Assembly (NCBI GenBank): GCA_040285825.1
Contig: JAUPSS010000010.1
Location: 1,116,001 to 1,180,000 of the forward strand
Reading direction: 5' to 3'
DNA: 64,000 bases
Source of the DNA: Eukaryota sp. TZLM1-RC
Taxonomy: Eukaryota > Metamonada: BaSk clade
Under the pieces are notes generated by a model. That model was not told where the DNA came from and did not search any database. It was given only the letters and a program-made list of their open reading frames with translations. Shown piece by piece: positions 8,147-18,170 of this stretch (its first letter is position 1; the number at the start of each line of letters is the position of its first letter). Position numbers and translations under genes: made by a program.

Positions 8147-10189
8147 ATGTCTCACCTAGAATGCGGAATATGCCTTCAGATCATGGAGCAACCGACCACG
8201 CTCCCTTGTGGTCATAGCTTCTGTCGTGATCGATGTCTGTTGCCCTCAAGGAAGCATAACTCCACCTGTCCTCAATGCCGCGAGTTGATTCCTTCCATGT
8301 GCCACCGTGTTAACATCACTCTGCGCGACATCATTGAATCCTCCACTCAACACTCTCCCGAACCTCAACTCTGTAAAGGATGCGAAGAAGCTCCTGCCAC
8401 CCTCTTCTGCTCTGACTGTGATCTCTCTTTCTGTGAGAAATGCTCTGCTGGTGTTCACGCAATGAAAGCATTCCAATCCCACAACATCGTACCCCTCTCC
8501 GAACGCTCAAATGTCTCCCTACCAAAATGCCCTCACCATAAGGGTAAGCAAATCGAGCATTATTGCACCAAGTGCAAGGTTGCTCTATGCGATTCATGTG
8601 GCTTGCTCCAAGGCCACTCGCTCCATCACGAAGCTCTTGTTTCTTTTTCGCAAGCCAAGGAAGCCTTCACAAAGCAAATTCAAGAGTTTCAAGCCAATAC
8701 TTCCACTATTACCCCCTTGGTAGCTCAATCAGGGGATAAAGTAGAATCTGTCGTAAAGGAAACCCTCAATCAATCCCAATCAATACTACATGATTTGATT
8801 GGTGATTTGATTAGACAGTCAGGTCTCAGACTTCAGCAGTTAGAATCCTCAAATACTGTTGAAGAATCACTTGCTTTTGATGGTGCTGCCAAGGAAAGAG
8901 CTCAAGAAGAGATTCAAAAGATGCATGATGTAGTTGATGAATTTAAAACTATTTTATTTTCTTGTTTTGATAATTTAGAATCTGAAACTATTGGTTTTAA
9001 GCTATCTTTATTAGGAAAATTACTTGGCAAGGAGTTGATTGATGTTGACAAGCTGAATATTTCAAAAAGAGCTCAAGAACTTGTCTTTGCTGCCCAAATT
9101 GGTCAAGATTGTGTCCCTTCAAGAGATGAAATTGATGAATTAATTCCTCTTGAAATTGACTTGGAATTAAAACAAAAATTAATTATCAATTTTATCAAAA
9201 ATTCAAAATCAATTAATGTTTCAGATTTTATTTGGCTCTTTAACCTTGAATCTAATTTAGTTTCTAATATTGATTTTGATTTTGTTATCACTAAATTGGA
9301 ATTTGGTAGATTTTCCAATCATGAATTTTTCAATGTTTTTAATTTTGCAATTCAACATTCTAATTCTTTGTTATTAAGCAAGGTTATTGATAATTATTCA
9401 TTTGAATTAGTTCCAGAATTACCAACTATTCCAAGTAATTTATTATCAAATATTACTTCAACAAATTTTTTAAATAAAAGAAAAGAAGAATGGTTGGAGA
9501 AGGTAATTAAAAAGAATTGTTCAAGGGACAATATTGGTGAAATTTCCAGAAGTTTATTAGGAAGGGAATTGATGACCAAAATTAGTGTTGGGGTTTGGGT
9601 TGATTCAGGTCACATAAACGACCTAACCACCAAGCTTAATAAAGGTTTAACTGAAAATTGGGGGGATTTAGAAGTTGTTATTAATTCAAGTGGCAACGGC
9701 ATCAACAATTACAACGAACTTGAACTCTTTGATGTGGTGGTGTTGGCTTCTCGCCATGTCTCTTGTCCAGGCCAATACCTAAACCAGCTGATAGAAGCTG
9801 GTAAAGGTTTGGTTTTGTTCAACTGGCGTCCATCACACAGTCCCCAAGGGTTTAATTACTCTTGCTTTAGTGAGGGCAAATTCACTAACCTTGGATCACA
9901 ACAACAAAACATTGTTAAAACAAAGTCAAATGACCCAATATTCACAAATGTCAACTCTTTTGCTGTTCTTTATGCTCGTAAAGATGCCCAACTTGTTAAT
10001 GGAACCTTGTTGGCAAGTGTGTCTAATGGAAGTCCTTTAATTGCAAAGAATGAAATAGGACAAGGTAGAATGGTGGAGTTTGGTTGTGGTAATTGGAGTA
10101 GTGATGTTTGTGACGATGGTTGGCAAAGCTCAACTGATGGTCACAGGTTGTTTGCCAATTCTATTGTATGGGCTAGTAAAGGGATTTAG
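8147..10189 (+). CDS. TRIM-like RING / B-box protein with C-terminal glutamine amidotransferase-like domain
   Basis: 680 residues, ATG at 8147. A RING finger spans residues 6-44 (C6, C9, C21, H23, C26, C30, C41, C44); C26-C30 is CRDRC, one residue longer than the usual CxxC. B-box-like zinc sites follow at about 76-115 (CKGCEEAPATLFCSDC, CEKC) and 128-165 (CPHHKGKQIEHYCTKCK, CDSC), then a helical region to about 300 and an AT-rich Asn/Leu/Ile-rich stretch. From about 475 the sequence reads as a class I glutamine-amidotransferase/ThuA-like sandwich: VGVWVDSG, LFDVVVLASRH, YLNQLIEAGKGLVLFNW, a GQGRMVEFGCGNW strand, and a final HRLFANSIVWA helix. The RING suggests E3 ubiquitin ligase activity. 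The C-terminal domain shows no obvious catalytic Cys-His-Glu triad, so a binding role is likely. RING/B-box proteins usually end in SPRY, NHL or similar domains, so this fusion is unusual. Confidence 0.78.
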   Translation: MSHLECGICLQIMEQPTTLPCGHSFCRDRCLLPSRKHNSTCPQCRELIPSMCHRVNITLRDIIESSTQHSPEPQLCKGCEEAPATLFCSDCDLSFCEKCSAGVHAMKAFQSHNIVPLSERSNVSLPKCPHHKGKQIEHYCTKCKVALCDSCGLLQGHSLHHEALVSFSQAKEAFTKQIQEFQANTSTITPLVAQSGDKVESVVKETLNQSQSILHDLIGDLIRQSGLRLQQLESSNTVEESLAFDGAAKERAQEEIQKMHDVVDEFKTILFSCFDNLESETIGFKLSLLGKLLGKELIDVDKLNISKRAQELVFAAQIGQDCVPSRDEIDELIPLEIDLELKQKLIINFIKNSKSINVSDFIWLFNLESNLVSNIDFDFVITKLEFGRFSNHEFFNVFNFAIQHSNSLLLSKVIDNYSFELVPELPTIPSNLLSNITSTNFLNKRKEEWLEKVIKKNCSRDNIGEISRSLLGRELMTKISVGVWVDSGHINDLTTKLNKGLTENWGDLEVVINSSGNGINNYNELELFDVVVLASRHVSCPGQYLNQLIEAGKGLVLFNWRPSHSPQGFNYSCFSEGKFTNLGSQQQNIVKTKSNDPIFTNVNSFAVLYARKDAQLVNGTLLASVSNGSPLIAKNEIGQGRMVEFGCGNWSSDVCDDGWQSSTDGHRLFANSIVWASKGI

Positions 10190-10974
10190 TTTGTAAATAA
10201 ATTTATATAAAAGATAGAAATTTCAAAAATCAAACTTCAATTGTACAATCCAAAACTTTTTTCTTTTTTCAACTGTTTGTCCATTTTTTGCTGAAACCTT
10301 TATTACTACGTCTAAAAGTAATAGACCTAGATCAACGTGAATAAGGTTCTTTACAACACTATTAATTTTTTAATATTTAATTTCAACCGTTTTAAATCAT
10401 ATGATTAAAATGGAATTTGTTCAAACTCCTTAGTTCATCACATTATTGTGTTTGTTTGTGGTAATTCTAGAATGATTGGATAAAGGAGAACAGTTTCATG
10501 TTCTATTATAGCGACTCAGAAAACAACTGTAATAAAAACGGACAAACAAAGGGATCAGTGTGTGGTTTGAGTGTTGAATAGGGGTTACCCGCAGGTATGC
10601 TCTAAAACGAAAATAAAAGGGCTAGCAAAGAGATTGGTTCCGTGGCATAGTTACAGATTACGTCAAGACTAACAATGATTCTGTGATGTTTTGGTTTTTT
10701 GTCAACAATTGACTAATCATAATCTTAGCAAAAGATTCATCTTAATGACCCACAGGAATTCTCAGGAATTCTTTATATTCTTTCTTGATATTGCGTACAA
10801 AGGTGCATCCTGTTTTTCTTAAGTGTCCTCAAATTATAAACAACCACAATAAACCACAATCTCCAATGGCTATGCTTTTTATCTAAAATCATTCTGGTAA
10901 GGGAAAATCTGCAAATCCACAACATGTATCAAAGATATTTTCATCTGGTCAACAAACAATTCATCAATTGATTT
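10190..10974. other. intergenic, no gene seen
   Basis: AT-rich sequence between the TRIM-like gene and the 3' terminus of retroelement copy A1. Nothing recognised. Confidence 0.5.
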
Positions 10975-12570
10975 AATTATATTAATTTATTGAATTTGCA
11001 CACTTGATTAAATTAAATCATAACTAATGGGACGACTATCATTAAACCAAGATTTCCTCTACAAAATCTTGATTTGCTTGCTGTCTAGCTAAAGCTTCTC
11101 TAATTCGATTGAAAAACCGTGGTAATCTATTAATAATGGCAAATTGAATCCGTGAACGCCATAAAAAAATATCAAATCTTTTCATTGTTTTTTCTTTCAC
11201 CATTTTTTGGAAGTCATCCAAAAAAGTTTCTGCTTCAACTGATAATCTTCCATTTATCGAAAATGGGAAAGCAATAAAAACCAGCTGTGTATTTCTATCG
11301 ATATTTGCATCTTCAATTTCTTTATCATATTTTTTATGTTTTTCTTTTGCTTTAAAATCCAGAGCAGCCACAGGATTAAGTTTTCTTCTGTGAACCAAAG
11401 TATCGTTTGCAACATTACATGAGACAAAGTCAACAATAGCTTCAGAATTATCAATCCAATCACAGTATACATCACCTCTATCATCAGAACCAAAATTATT
11501 CAGAGAAAGTGTTTCTTTCAGCAGGGGCTCTTTGATACACGATATCCTTGCAGTTTGTGCCATATTGAAAACAGTGTCTCTAACAGCATCATGTAATGAA
11601 GAACGATAAGTTATCAATTTAGAGCAATTTAGAGCATGGCGCAAAGTGAGTTGAGGTGAATTCGAACAAATACATTTTTTCTTTTGATAATAATTGGTTA
11701 ATGGGGATGTTCAAATATAATCTCATTTTTGTTACAAATGCTTCATTAGTAGCACACAATCCAAATCTTCGTGGTACAATGGTTACAAAAAGTGAAGAAT
11801 CTGACACCTTGTTTTCACAAACACCCTTTTCCAATAACAATGAGTGAAGATCTTGATTTAAAACAGCCGAGCTGCAAATATTATTATAAAGATCTTTTTC
11901 ATACATTCCAGTCAATCTTTTCTGTAATGTTCGAAGAGTGTACTTCAAATTTAAAACATTTTTTTCTGGAATATTGCCATTGAATGATTGGGGAAAACAT
12001 CGACCCCATTTTTCTACATCAATTCTTGAAATTTCTTCATTTAATGCAAAAACAGTGGAACTTTGCGTTGTCATCAATAAATCTTCCCAATCTGCAAATC
12101 TTTCGGAGAACTCAAAGATTGCATTTCTGCATCCACCAACAAAAAGCACACGAGGTAAGAATAGAAGCCTTCGACCACCCTAAACCACCATATTGTGGAC
12201 TAAGGTAAGCATGATCTGGAATTTGAAACATTTTACATCCCAGTAATTGAGACAGAACTTTTGCACGTAACTCATTAAACTTTTGAGCCAAAGGTCTAGT
12301 GACGAGAGGATTTGTAGATCGAAATATATGATTAAAATTGGAACTAAAACACAGTCTTATAATGGTAAATTTGATGTGTTTTTTTATATCTAAATTCATC
12401 ATTCGGTCAATTTTGTCAGAAATTGAGTTCAACTTTTCAAACAATTTTTTGGTAATTTCATCATTATTTCCTAAAAACGAACCCAAATGACGAATAGCAT
12501 CAATTGAATATAATTTGGCTTGAATTTCAATATCATCAATTATTGTGGAAACTGGAGAATTCGATAACAA
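10975..12570 (-). mobile_element. RLE-type non-LTR retroelement, 5'-truncated copy A1, frameshifted
   Basis: Longest family A copy. On the minus strand it encodes in order: a reverse-transcriptase thumb-like region (IDAIRHLGSFLGNNDE, then a helix with IIRLCFSSNFNHIFRSTNPL), YGGLGWSKASIL, a long linker (RLTGMYEKDLYNNICSSAVL, VPRRFGLCATNEAFVTKM), a Cys/His knuckle region (RHALNCSKL), and an endonuclease-like block (DDRGDVYCDWIDNSEAIVDF, then EKHKKYDK). That order, with R-x-D-x12-D, is the layout of R2-type elements with a restriction-like endonuclease. The RT palm with its DD pair is missing. At least two single-base frameshifts (near 12130 and 11660) show it is dead. The 3' end is shared with copies A2-A5: a conserved trailer ending in AAGTGTGC and CAATAAAT. 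Confidence 0.75.
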
Positions 12571-13734
12571 ATTGATTTATGAATTCTCTATAAAAAATGG
12601 TGGCAAAAATTATAAAGATTTCGGATCAATCAATTTTGTGACGCTTGACGGAATGCTTGCTCTGTGAATATTAGTATTGTCAATAAAATGCTCAACTCTT
12701 ACACACGAGATGCAGTTGTAGCATCTAAAACCATTAAATTTTTGTGCGGTATTTCTTGGATGACAAAGTTGTTCTTCGATGCTAAGCAGTTCATCCAAGT
12801 GTTTCAATCTCAAAATCAACCTTCTCATGATTACAATATCTTTTGTTATGCAAATTTACAGCCTCATTATTTGTCAAAGTATTCCTAGTCGATCATGAGT
12901 CTACCTTTTCTTTAAGTATACTCGTTTCACAGTAAAAAAAACAATCACACCATATGGAATTTCATTGAAGGAAAAACTCCACAAACTAAACAGGAGACTT
13001 CTCTTGCAATGAATATGGTTACATGTAACTTCTCACTTCAAATACTCGCTTGGAGACCTTTCCACAACGCATTGTTTCCACCTATCCTCTGTGACGATAA
13101 TAATGATTGGTAATCTAGATTGATTTTGCCTTTAATTATAGTATTTTTTGAATACATGATATAATTGATAAAAAACAATAATTTGCAAGGACTGAACACC
13201 CCGTGCACACTGCCATCATGACAGGACCAGTTTGAGTTTTATTTTCAATTATGATTCATTAGTGGCTAAAATGTGATAATAATATGAATTCAATTCATAA
13301 CCACTATTTTTCCCAAAACTACTTTGTTATGTATACCGTGCTGAAAACAAATCTTGAAAGAATACAACAAAATTGGAATTTGGAATTGACAAACCATTAG
13401 TGAGTGGGTGTAAAGTGGCATGAAATGTGTATTCTGTAAAGTGGTTGTTAGCATATTTTGGATAAACATAGACAAACATTTTAGACAATGGATGTACAAA
13501 ATTCGTTCTTCATAGTTTTTGTTTTAAATAATGAAACCAAATTAAAAAATGGGTGATGTTGACAAGGACAAGGGCATTAAATTTCCATTTTTCTTATTCA
13601 TTATTGGTGGTCAATTATTGCACTGGAGTTTAGTTCAATTTTAAATGAGTTTAGTTCAATTTTAAATGAGTGAATATGTAGCTTTATTGTTTCTTGGTCG
13701 TTTCTTTTGAAAAACAAACTTCCAGTAAATTGTT
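12571..13734. other. intergenic, possible decayed retroelement upstream of A1
   Basis: A minus-strand open frame at 12610-12828 (CYNCISC motif, VTKLIDPKSL) sits where more of copy A1 would lie, but I cannot align it to another copy. The rest is non-coding. A 21-bp unit (starting GAGTTTAGTTC) is tandemly duplicated at 13626-13667, just before copy A3. Confidence 0.4.
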
Positions 13735-14088
13735 TTTGATAATGATATTGAAGAGGCTGTTGCTGATAGAAATACACAGCTAGTTTTTATTGCTTTCCCA
13801 TTTTCGATAAATGGAAGATTATCAGTTGAAGCAGAAACTTTTTTTGAATGATTTCCAAATAATGGTGCAAGAAAAAACAATGAAAAGATTTGATATTTTT
13901 TTATGGCGTGCACGAATTCAATTTGCCAGTAATAATAGATTACCTCGGTTTTTCAATCGAATAAGAGAAGCTTTAGCTAGACAGCAAGCAGATCAAGATT
14001 TTGTAGAGGAAATCTTGGTTCAATGATAGTCGTCCCATTAGTTATGAATTAATTTAATTAAGTGTGCATGTTCAATAAATATCAAATG
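13735..14088 (+). mobile_element. RLE retroelement 3' fragment (family A, copy A3)
   Basis: Only the last ~90 codons of family A (NTQLVFIAF in one frame, LFLNDFQIMVQEKTMKRFD, RARIQFASNNRLPRFFNRIR) plus the shared trailer ending TTCAATAAATA. Frame breaks near 13835. A heavily 5'-truncated insertion about 220 bp downstream of the PGS1 N-terminal half stop codon. Confidence 0.75.
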
Positions 14089-14307
14089 AGCTCAATGAAT
14101 AGTTTAAAATAACTACCCAGATTAATGAATTGTCAATTTTATCCAGATTAACCCCCAGTTTTGAAATTATATTTGGTTGAAAAAAGTCAGTCTTAATCAG
14201 TTCAATAACAAAACTTAAAATATGTAAAGTCAAAATCCATTTATCTACAAAAACAATTTAATTAAAGCTTATTTACACAATCACATTCTAAAAAAAGAAA
14301 AAAAGAA

Positions 14308-15510
14308 TCAAATCTTTGCCCCGTAGAATGAATTAGCCTTTGCTGAAGCAGCAATGAGGTCCATTCTACTTTTAAGTTTTCTACTCAACTTCCCCAACAC
14401 CTTGGCCACAGTATTGGAAAAGTTGAGATAAGGAGTCGTTATGGTAACTTGCATCTCCTTATTGCTTTCATCATCAGCTACATCAGTCAAATGCTTCAAA
14501 AAGAGCTCCAAGCAGTGACTCTCATGGCCAACTCCAGCAAAACCAGCTTGAATAGTGGGAAGAACAAAAGTATCAGTATCCAAGTTCTTTTTAGCATGAA
14601 AAGTAGAAATTAATTCCACTAAATCCCTTTTCAGTTCCTTCTTAAACTTAACTGGTCTACGTACAGGATTGGTACGAGGGGGTACAATGGAAGGAAGCCC
14701 TCCATCTACACCACACAAAGTGGTGTAAGAGTGAGTGGAGAGAACCTCATAAAGAGCCAAGTACCATTCCGCTAACTGGGGAGTTGCGTTGAAAATGAAA
14801 TAACGATCTTGTTTTCCTGAATCTGGTTCAGAATTGTCATGACTTCCGGTCAGATAGTCGCTTGAAAGGTTAGCTCCGGAAACTATCACGTCATCATCAA
14901 AAACATAAAATTTAGTGTGTAAAACCCCAAATAGTTCAAAGATACGGGTGATACTGCTGAGGTAAGGGAACAGAGGGACATGGAACAGCTTGAGAGAGAA
15001 GTTGTTGAACCGCAACAGTTTGTCAAAGAGCTCCACACAACACTTTCTGCCCTTCTTGGATTGACCAAAACCACGCAGGGAACGTCTGTGGTCAAAGACA
15101 AGGTGCACTTGAAGATCTGGATTACGTCGAAGGGCTTCATACAGAGCATCTATAATGGACTGTTCAACTTCACTAGTACCAAAGTAAAGGGCACTTATGT
15201 AGATGCGGTGCTTAGCATTGCGAATAGAGTCGAGAATATGAGTTCGGAACTCTTTCGGCGAGGAAAGAATGTCAACATTGTTTGAGTTGACAGGAATAAT
15301 GGGACAGTGTTTGGCAAGAGATGAAAGGGTTGAGGCTACTACATTGTCATTCTGTTCTTCTTGAAATCCAAGAGAAGAAACAGTCTTCCTTTTTGGGAAG
15401 ACTAGAGGCTTAACATAATGTTGTAGAATGGTGAACCATATGAAGAGAAAGACAATACTAGAGGTGACTGCTGCCAGCATTGGAGAAAAATGGAGAAAAT
15501 TTAGTTTCAT
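14308..15510 (-). CDS. PGS1: N-terminal half of phosphatidylglycerophosphate synthase (first HKD motif)
   Basis: 400 residues, real ATG (complement 15508-15510). Residues 12-32 are a membrane helix (AAVTSSIVFLFIWFTILQ). Then the PGS1 fold: an IYISALYFGTSEVEQSIIDA strand-helix, VHLVFDHRRSLRG, and the first half-site LHTKFYVFDDDVIVSGANLS (HxKx4D) with SSDYLTGSHD and QDRYF. The last residues, DLIAASAKANSFYGAK, match the family motif that normally continues into GVAG...P..Y and the second half-site. Here the frame stops right after that K, with Ile and TGA. The missing part is the separate gene at 6528-6986. No GT splice donor exists near the end of homology, so a normal intron does not explain the break. 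Alone it has one HKD half and should be inactive, unless it pairs with the other polypeptide. It diverges from the SIN1-like gene. Confidence 0.85.
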   Translation of the reverse strand: MKLNFLHFSPMLAAVTSSIVFLFIWFTILQHYVKPLVFPKRKTVSSLGFQEEQNDNVVASTLSSLAKHCPIIPVNSNNVDILSSPKEFRTHILDSIRNAKHRIYISALYFGTSEVEQSIIDALYEALRRNPDLQVHLVFDHRRSLRGFGQSKKGRKCCVELFDKLLRFNNFSLKLFHVPLFPYLSSITRIFELFGVLHTKFYVFDDDVIVSGANLSSDYLTGSHDNSEPDSGKQDRYFIFNATPQLAEWYLALYEVLSTHSYTTLCGVDGGLPSIVPPRTNPVRRPVKFKKELKRDLVELISTFHAKKNLDTDTFVLPTIQAGFAGVGHESHCLELFLKHLTDVADDESNKEMQVTITTPYLNFSNTVAKVLGKLSRKLKSRMDLIAASAKANSFYGAKI

Positions 15511-15842
15511 TAAAAACTTGAATCACTAAGTCTTTATTGAACTCAGAGAGAACTACGAATTGTTTATAGCTCAGTGTAAATACTTCAAATATGGTTTTCT
15601 CATCACTGCAAGCACTCTGCAATGTTAATTTCTCTGCATAATAAAATTACAGATTCACCATGTTGTTGTACAACCAACATCATCATTGTTTTACTTACAT
15701 TAGTATAACGAATACGCATTTGGAGTTCTCACCACCTTTGTATATTCCAAAAAAACATTTAAATTGTCAAAACATCCTAGTAATCAATCGTTTATGAATC
15801 ACAAATTTCCAGTTTGTCCGTTTCAACATCTGTCTCGATGTT
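15511..15842. promoter_or_regulatory. 332-bp divergent intergenic region (PGS1 N-half / SIN1-like)
   Basis: Holds both promoters of two diverging genes. No specific element is recognised. Confidence 0.4.
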
Positions 15843-17105
15843 ATGATAGTCAGCAGTACCCACTTCTTCTCTCGTAAGAATCATCTTAACCGTTTGTTAT
15901 CAGACCTTCGAACCAATAATGAACGTTCTGATCAGACCACTTTCTTCCCACACTCTTCTCCCATAATTTACGCCACACCACCAATACTGGATCTTCCTAC
16001 CCCAATTTCTCTTAATCCCAAAATAATTAAAAAGAGTGATAAAAGGAAAGCTTCCACCACATCTATCTATTCTGAATCACGCTCCTCCCTCGAAAGCCCT
16101 TCTCCCAGACCATCTCTGCTCTCTGCTCTCCTAACAAATGTCCCTCTTCGCATTCGCAACAACCTTGGCAGGTACAGGTTCTTCATTCGCTTCTCTCACC
16201 CTGACTTGAATGATGGTGAAATCCCCCAAGTGTTGGATGAGGAACTCGATGCATCTTTGACTGCGGAACAAGTCGTTTATTATCTAATTGATAAGATCAA
16301 AACTGAGTCAAACTCCTTTATTTTTGAGCCAATCATTGATCATTTTGACCTTTGGATTGCTGACTCTTCAGGTCATCCCGATGAAGATGACGTTCCCATT
16401 GACCCTGATACCCGTTTAACTGACCTCCGCAATGTCTACGATTTTTGTTTGACTTTCTCTTCCTCACACCCAATCTGCCAGATATTGACGCTCAAAATAG
16501 ACGTAGAAGGTGACGTTTTTTCCTACAAGGTCAACGGACTATGTACAGGAGCTTCCGTTCTTTGTCTACTTGAAGAAGATGGGGTTGATGTAGGTGGAAG
16601 GGCGTTGGTTTTGGAGTTTGAAGATCAAGATATGAAGGAATCAGTCCACATCCCTCCTCTTGAAACTTTACTTTCGCATGGTAAGCCTTTGGGAGTCGAG
16701 TGTTACAATTTGAGTTTGGTTGTCCCCCAAATCATAGTTGACGTGATGCCGCAGTTTTTAACTGATGACACGTGTTTTGATTATGTCGAATATGATGTGA
16801 TTAAGACCAATTCGGCAGGTAGCAAACAAGTGCGTATTTTGGGGTTAGATTCCACCAGAATCCACAACATTTTACCCAAAGCTCAGGTGGTTATCAAGTA
16901 TTTATGGAAGAGAAGGAAACCAGTCACACCATTCCGTCTGATTTCTGACCTAGTTGACGTCACTTTGAAAGGTAAGCGCTCTTTTCTTTTAAAATTCAAA
17001 TCACCTAGAGGTTTAGTTGCCGTTGAATATGAAGCAAGATCGCAAAAAGATGCACTTGAGATTACCAACAAACTGAATTTTTTAATGAAAAAATCAAGTG
17101 ATTAG
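15843..17105 (+). CDS. SIN1/AVO1-like TORC2 subunit (CRIM and PH-like regions)
   Basis: 420 residues, ATG at 15843. A low-complexity N-terminal ~95 residues rich in Ser/Pro is followed by a CRIM-like region (YRFFIRFSHPDLNDGEIP, LTAEQVVYYLIDKI), an acidic patch HPDEDDVPIDPDTRL typical of the CRIM loop, and a beta-rich middle (LKIDVEGDVFSYKVNGLCTG) resembling a Ras-binding fold. The C-terminus reads as a PH domain: EYDVIKTNSAGSKQVRILGL, the basic patch KRRKPV, SFLLKFKSPRG and a helix QKDALEITNKLNFL. This order (CRIM, RBD-like, PH) is that of SIN1/AVO1, the TORC2 subunit that presents AGC kinases to TOR at the membrane. Motif matches are moderate and none is decisive. It converges with the LOA1-like gene (81 bp between stops). 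Confidence 0.55.
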   Translation: MIVSSTHFFSRKNHLNRLLSDLRTNNERSDQTTFFPHSSPIIYATPPILDLPTPISLNPKIIKKSDKRKASTTSIYSESRSSLESPSPRPSLLSALLTNVPLRIRNNLGRYRFFIRFSHPDLNDGEIPQVLDEELDASLTAEQVVYYLIDKIKTESNSFIFEPIIDHFDLWIADSSGHPDEDDVPIDPDTRLTDLRNVYDFCLTFSSSHPICQILTLKIDVEGDVFSYKVNGLCTGASVLCLLEEDGVDVGGRALVLEFEDQDMKESVHIPPLETLLSHGKPLGVECYNLSLVVPQIIVDVMPQFLTDDTCFDYVEYDVIKTNSAGSKQVRILGLDSTRIHNILPKAQVVIKYLWKRRKPVTPFRLISDLVDVTLKGKRSFLLKFKSPRGLVAVEYEARSQKDALEITNKLNFLMKKSSD

Positions 17106-17186
17106 TTAATATAGTTGCATTTTTTGGTGTTTTTTTGGTGTAAATTCGGATATTTTTATTTCCAATCAATCGTTTATTGCTTCACT

Positions 17187-18170
17187 CTACAAACCTTTTC
17201 TTTTTCTTCCGCTGCCTATTTGTTTATGGTATTCCAAGTATTTAAACCCAACATCTGCTCCTATAGACAAACCCAGACTACCTTGTAAATCAGCTAATTG
17301 ATCTTGAGAAAACTTGGTCACGTCATCCCCTAATTCAGAAAAAGAAAAAGGATCTGAATAAATACACAAGCAATTATTAAATTGACACACAAGATTAAAC
17401 ATTTTTAGAATAAAAGTTTTTTGAAACATTGGCCAGGTAGGGGAGTGCTTTTGTTTTCTACTATGCGAATAAGTGGCTGAAACAAAACAAACTTCTCTGC
17501 AAGGAAAATCTTCTGGAATACGCAAATCAAAACCCAAAACTCCTCTTCCGTTTGTTGGTACAATTTCTGGGAATAGAACGAGTGGAGATCGGTTCTTCTG
17601 GGCTGTTTTCAGTGCTGCGGTAAGGGTTTGAGGGTTAGGGCGTTGGAGGAAGGGAAAGGTCCACTGTAAAAGCAGACGAGAGAGAGAATAGCTGTGAACT
17701 AGGGTGGGGTTGTTGAGAAGAGGGAAAGCAAAAAAGGGAGAGTGCTTAAGGGAGAGGACCAGGGGATCAAGAGGAGAGGAGAAGGTTGAAAGGAGTAAAG
17801 TTTGAGGTGATATATGGGGAGGTTTAAGATTAGGTTCCTGACCAAAGACTTGCTCTCTGTTGGATTTGTACTTTGGGTTTGGGCATCCTAGGAGAAACAG
17901 TAATGCTTTTAGACCTATAGTGTGTAAGTAGCGAAGGACTATACGTTGGCCAAAAGGAAGAATTCGAAATAGTTTCGATGTTAGATACGCTATGTGTAAC
18001 CACATCAATATGATACAAAACAACACAAATCGAGTCCCGTTGAAACCGAGTCTGAATGGAAACTTTATAATACGTAGAAGGATAGACTCCCTACCACTAC
18101 CAGGTGTAGTGATCTCTGTGAATGGGTTCACATCTGTGTTGGGATCAGCAAACTCTCGATATTTTTCCAT
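17187..18170 (-). CDS. LOA1/VPS66-like lysophosphatidic acid acyltransferase
   Basis: 327 residues, ATG complement 18168-18170. The start MEKYREFADPNTDVNPF follows yeast Loa1/Vps66 (MEKY.x..D..T.I.PF). Two membrane helices follow (FVLFCIILMWLHIAYLTSKL; GLKALLFLLGC). A PlsC-type core comes next: LLLSTFSSPLDPLVLSL, corresponding to the acyltransferase motif I as it appears in Loa1 (SPLD, without the His of HxxxxD), and LVLFPEIVPTNGRGVLGF, corresponding to the FPEGT..N motif. Loa1 acylates lysophosphatidic acid with oleate on the ER or lipid droplets. A basic tail (GSGRKRKGL) ends the protein. Absence of the motif I His means catalysis cannot be assumed. AUP1- or LPCAT-like membership is the alternative. 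Confidence 0.7.
   Translation of the reverse strand: MEKYREFADPNTDVNPFTEITTPGSGRESILLRIIKFPFRLGFNGTRFVLFCIILMWLHIAYLTSKLFRILPFGQRIVLRYLHTIGLKALLFLLGCPNPKYKSNREQVFGQEPNLKPPHISPQTLLLSTFSSPLDPLVLSLKHSPFFAFPLLNNPTLVHSYSLSRLLLQWTFPFLQRPNPQTLTAALKTAQKNRSPLVLFPEIVPTNGRGVLGFDLRIPEDFPCREVCFVSATYSHSRKQKHSPTWPMFQKTFILKMFNLVCQFNNCLCIYSDPFSFSELGDDVTKFSQDQLADLQGSLGLSIGADVGFKYLEYHKQIGSGRKRKGL

Noticed and set aside
13290-13499. Minus-strand open frame of 69 codons
   Set aside because: No motif, low-complexity and in an AT-rich spacer.
14308-15510. PGS1 halves joined by one very long intron
   Set aside because: No GT donor at the end of the N-half homology, the C-half has its own ATG and membrane helix, and all other introns here are ~30 nt.
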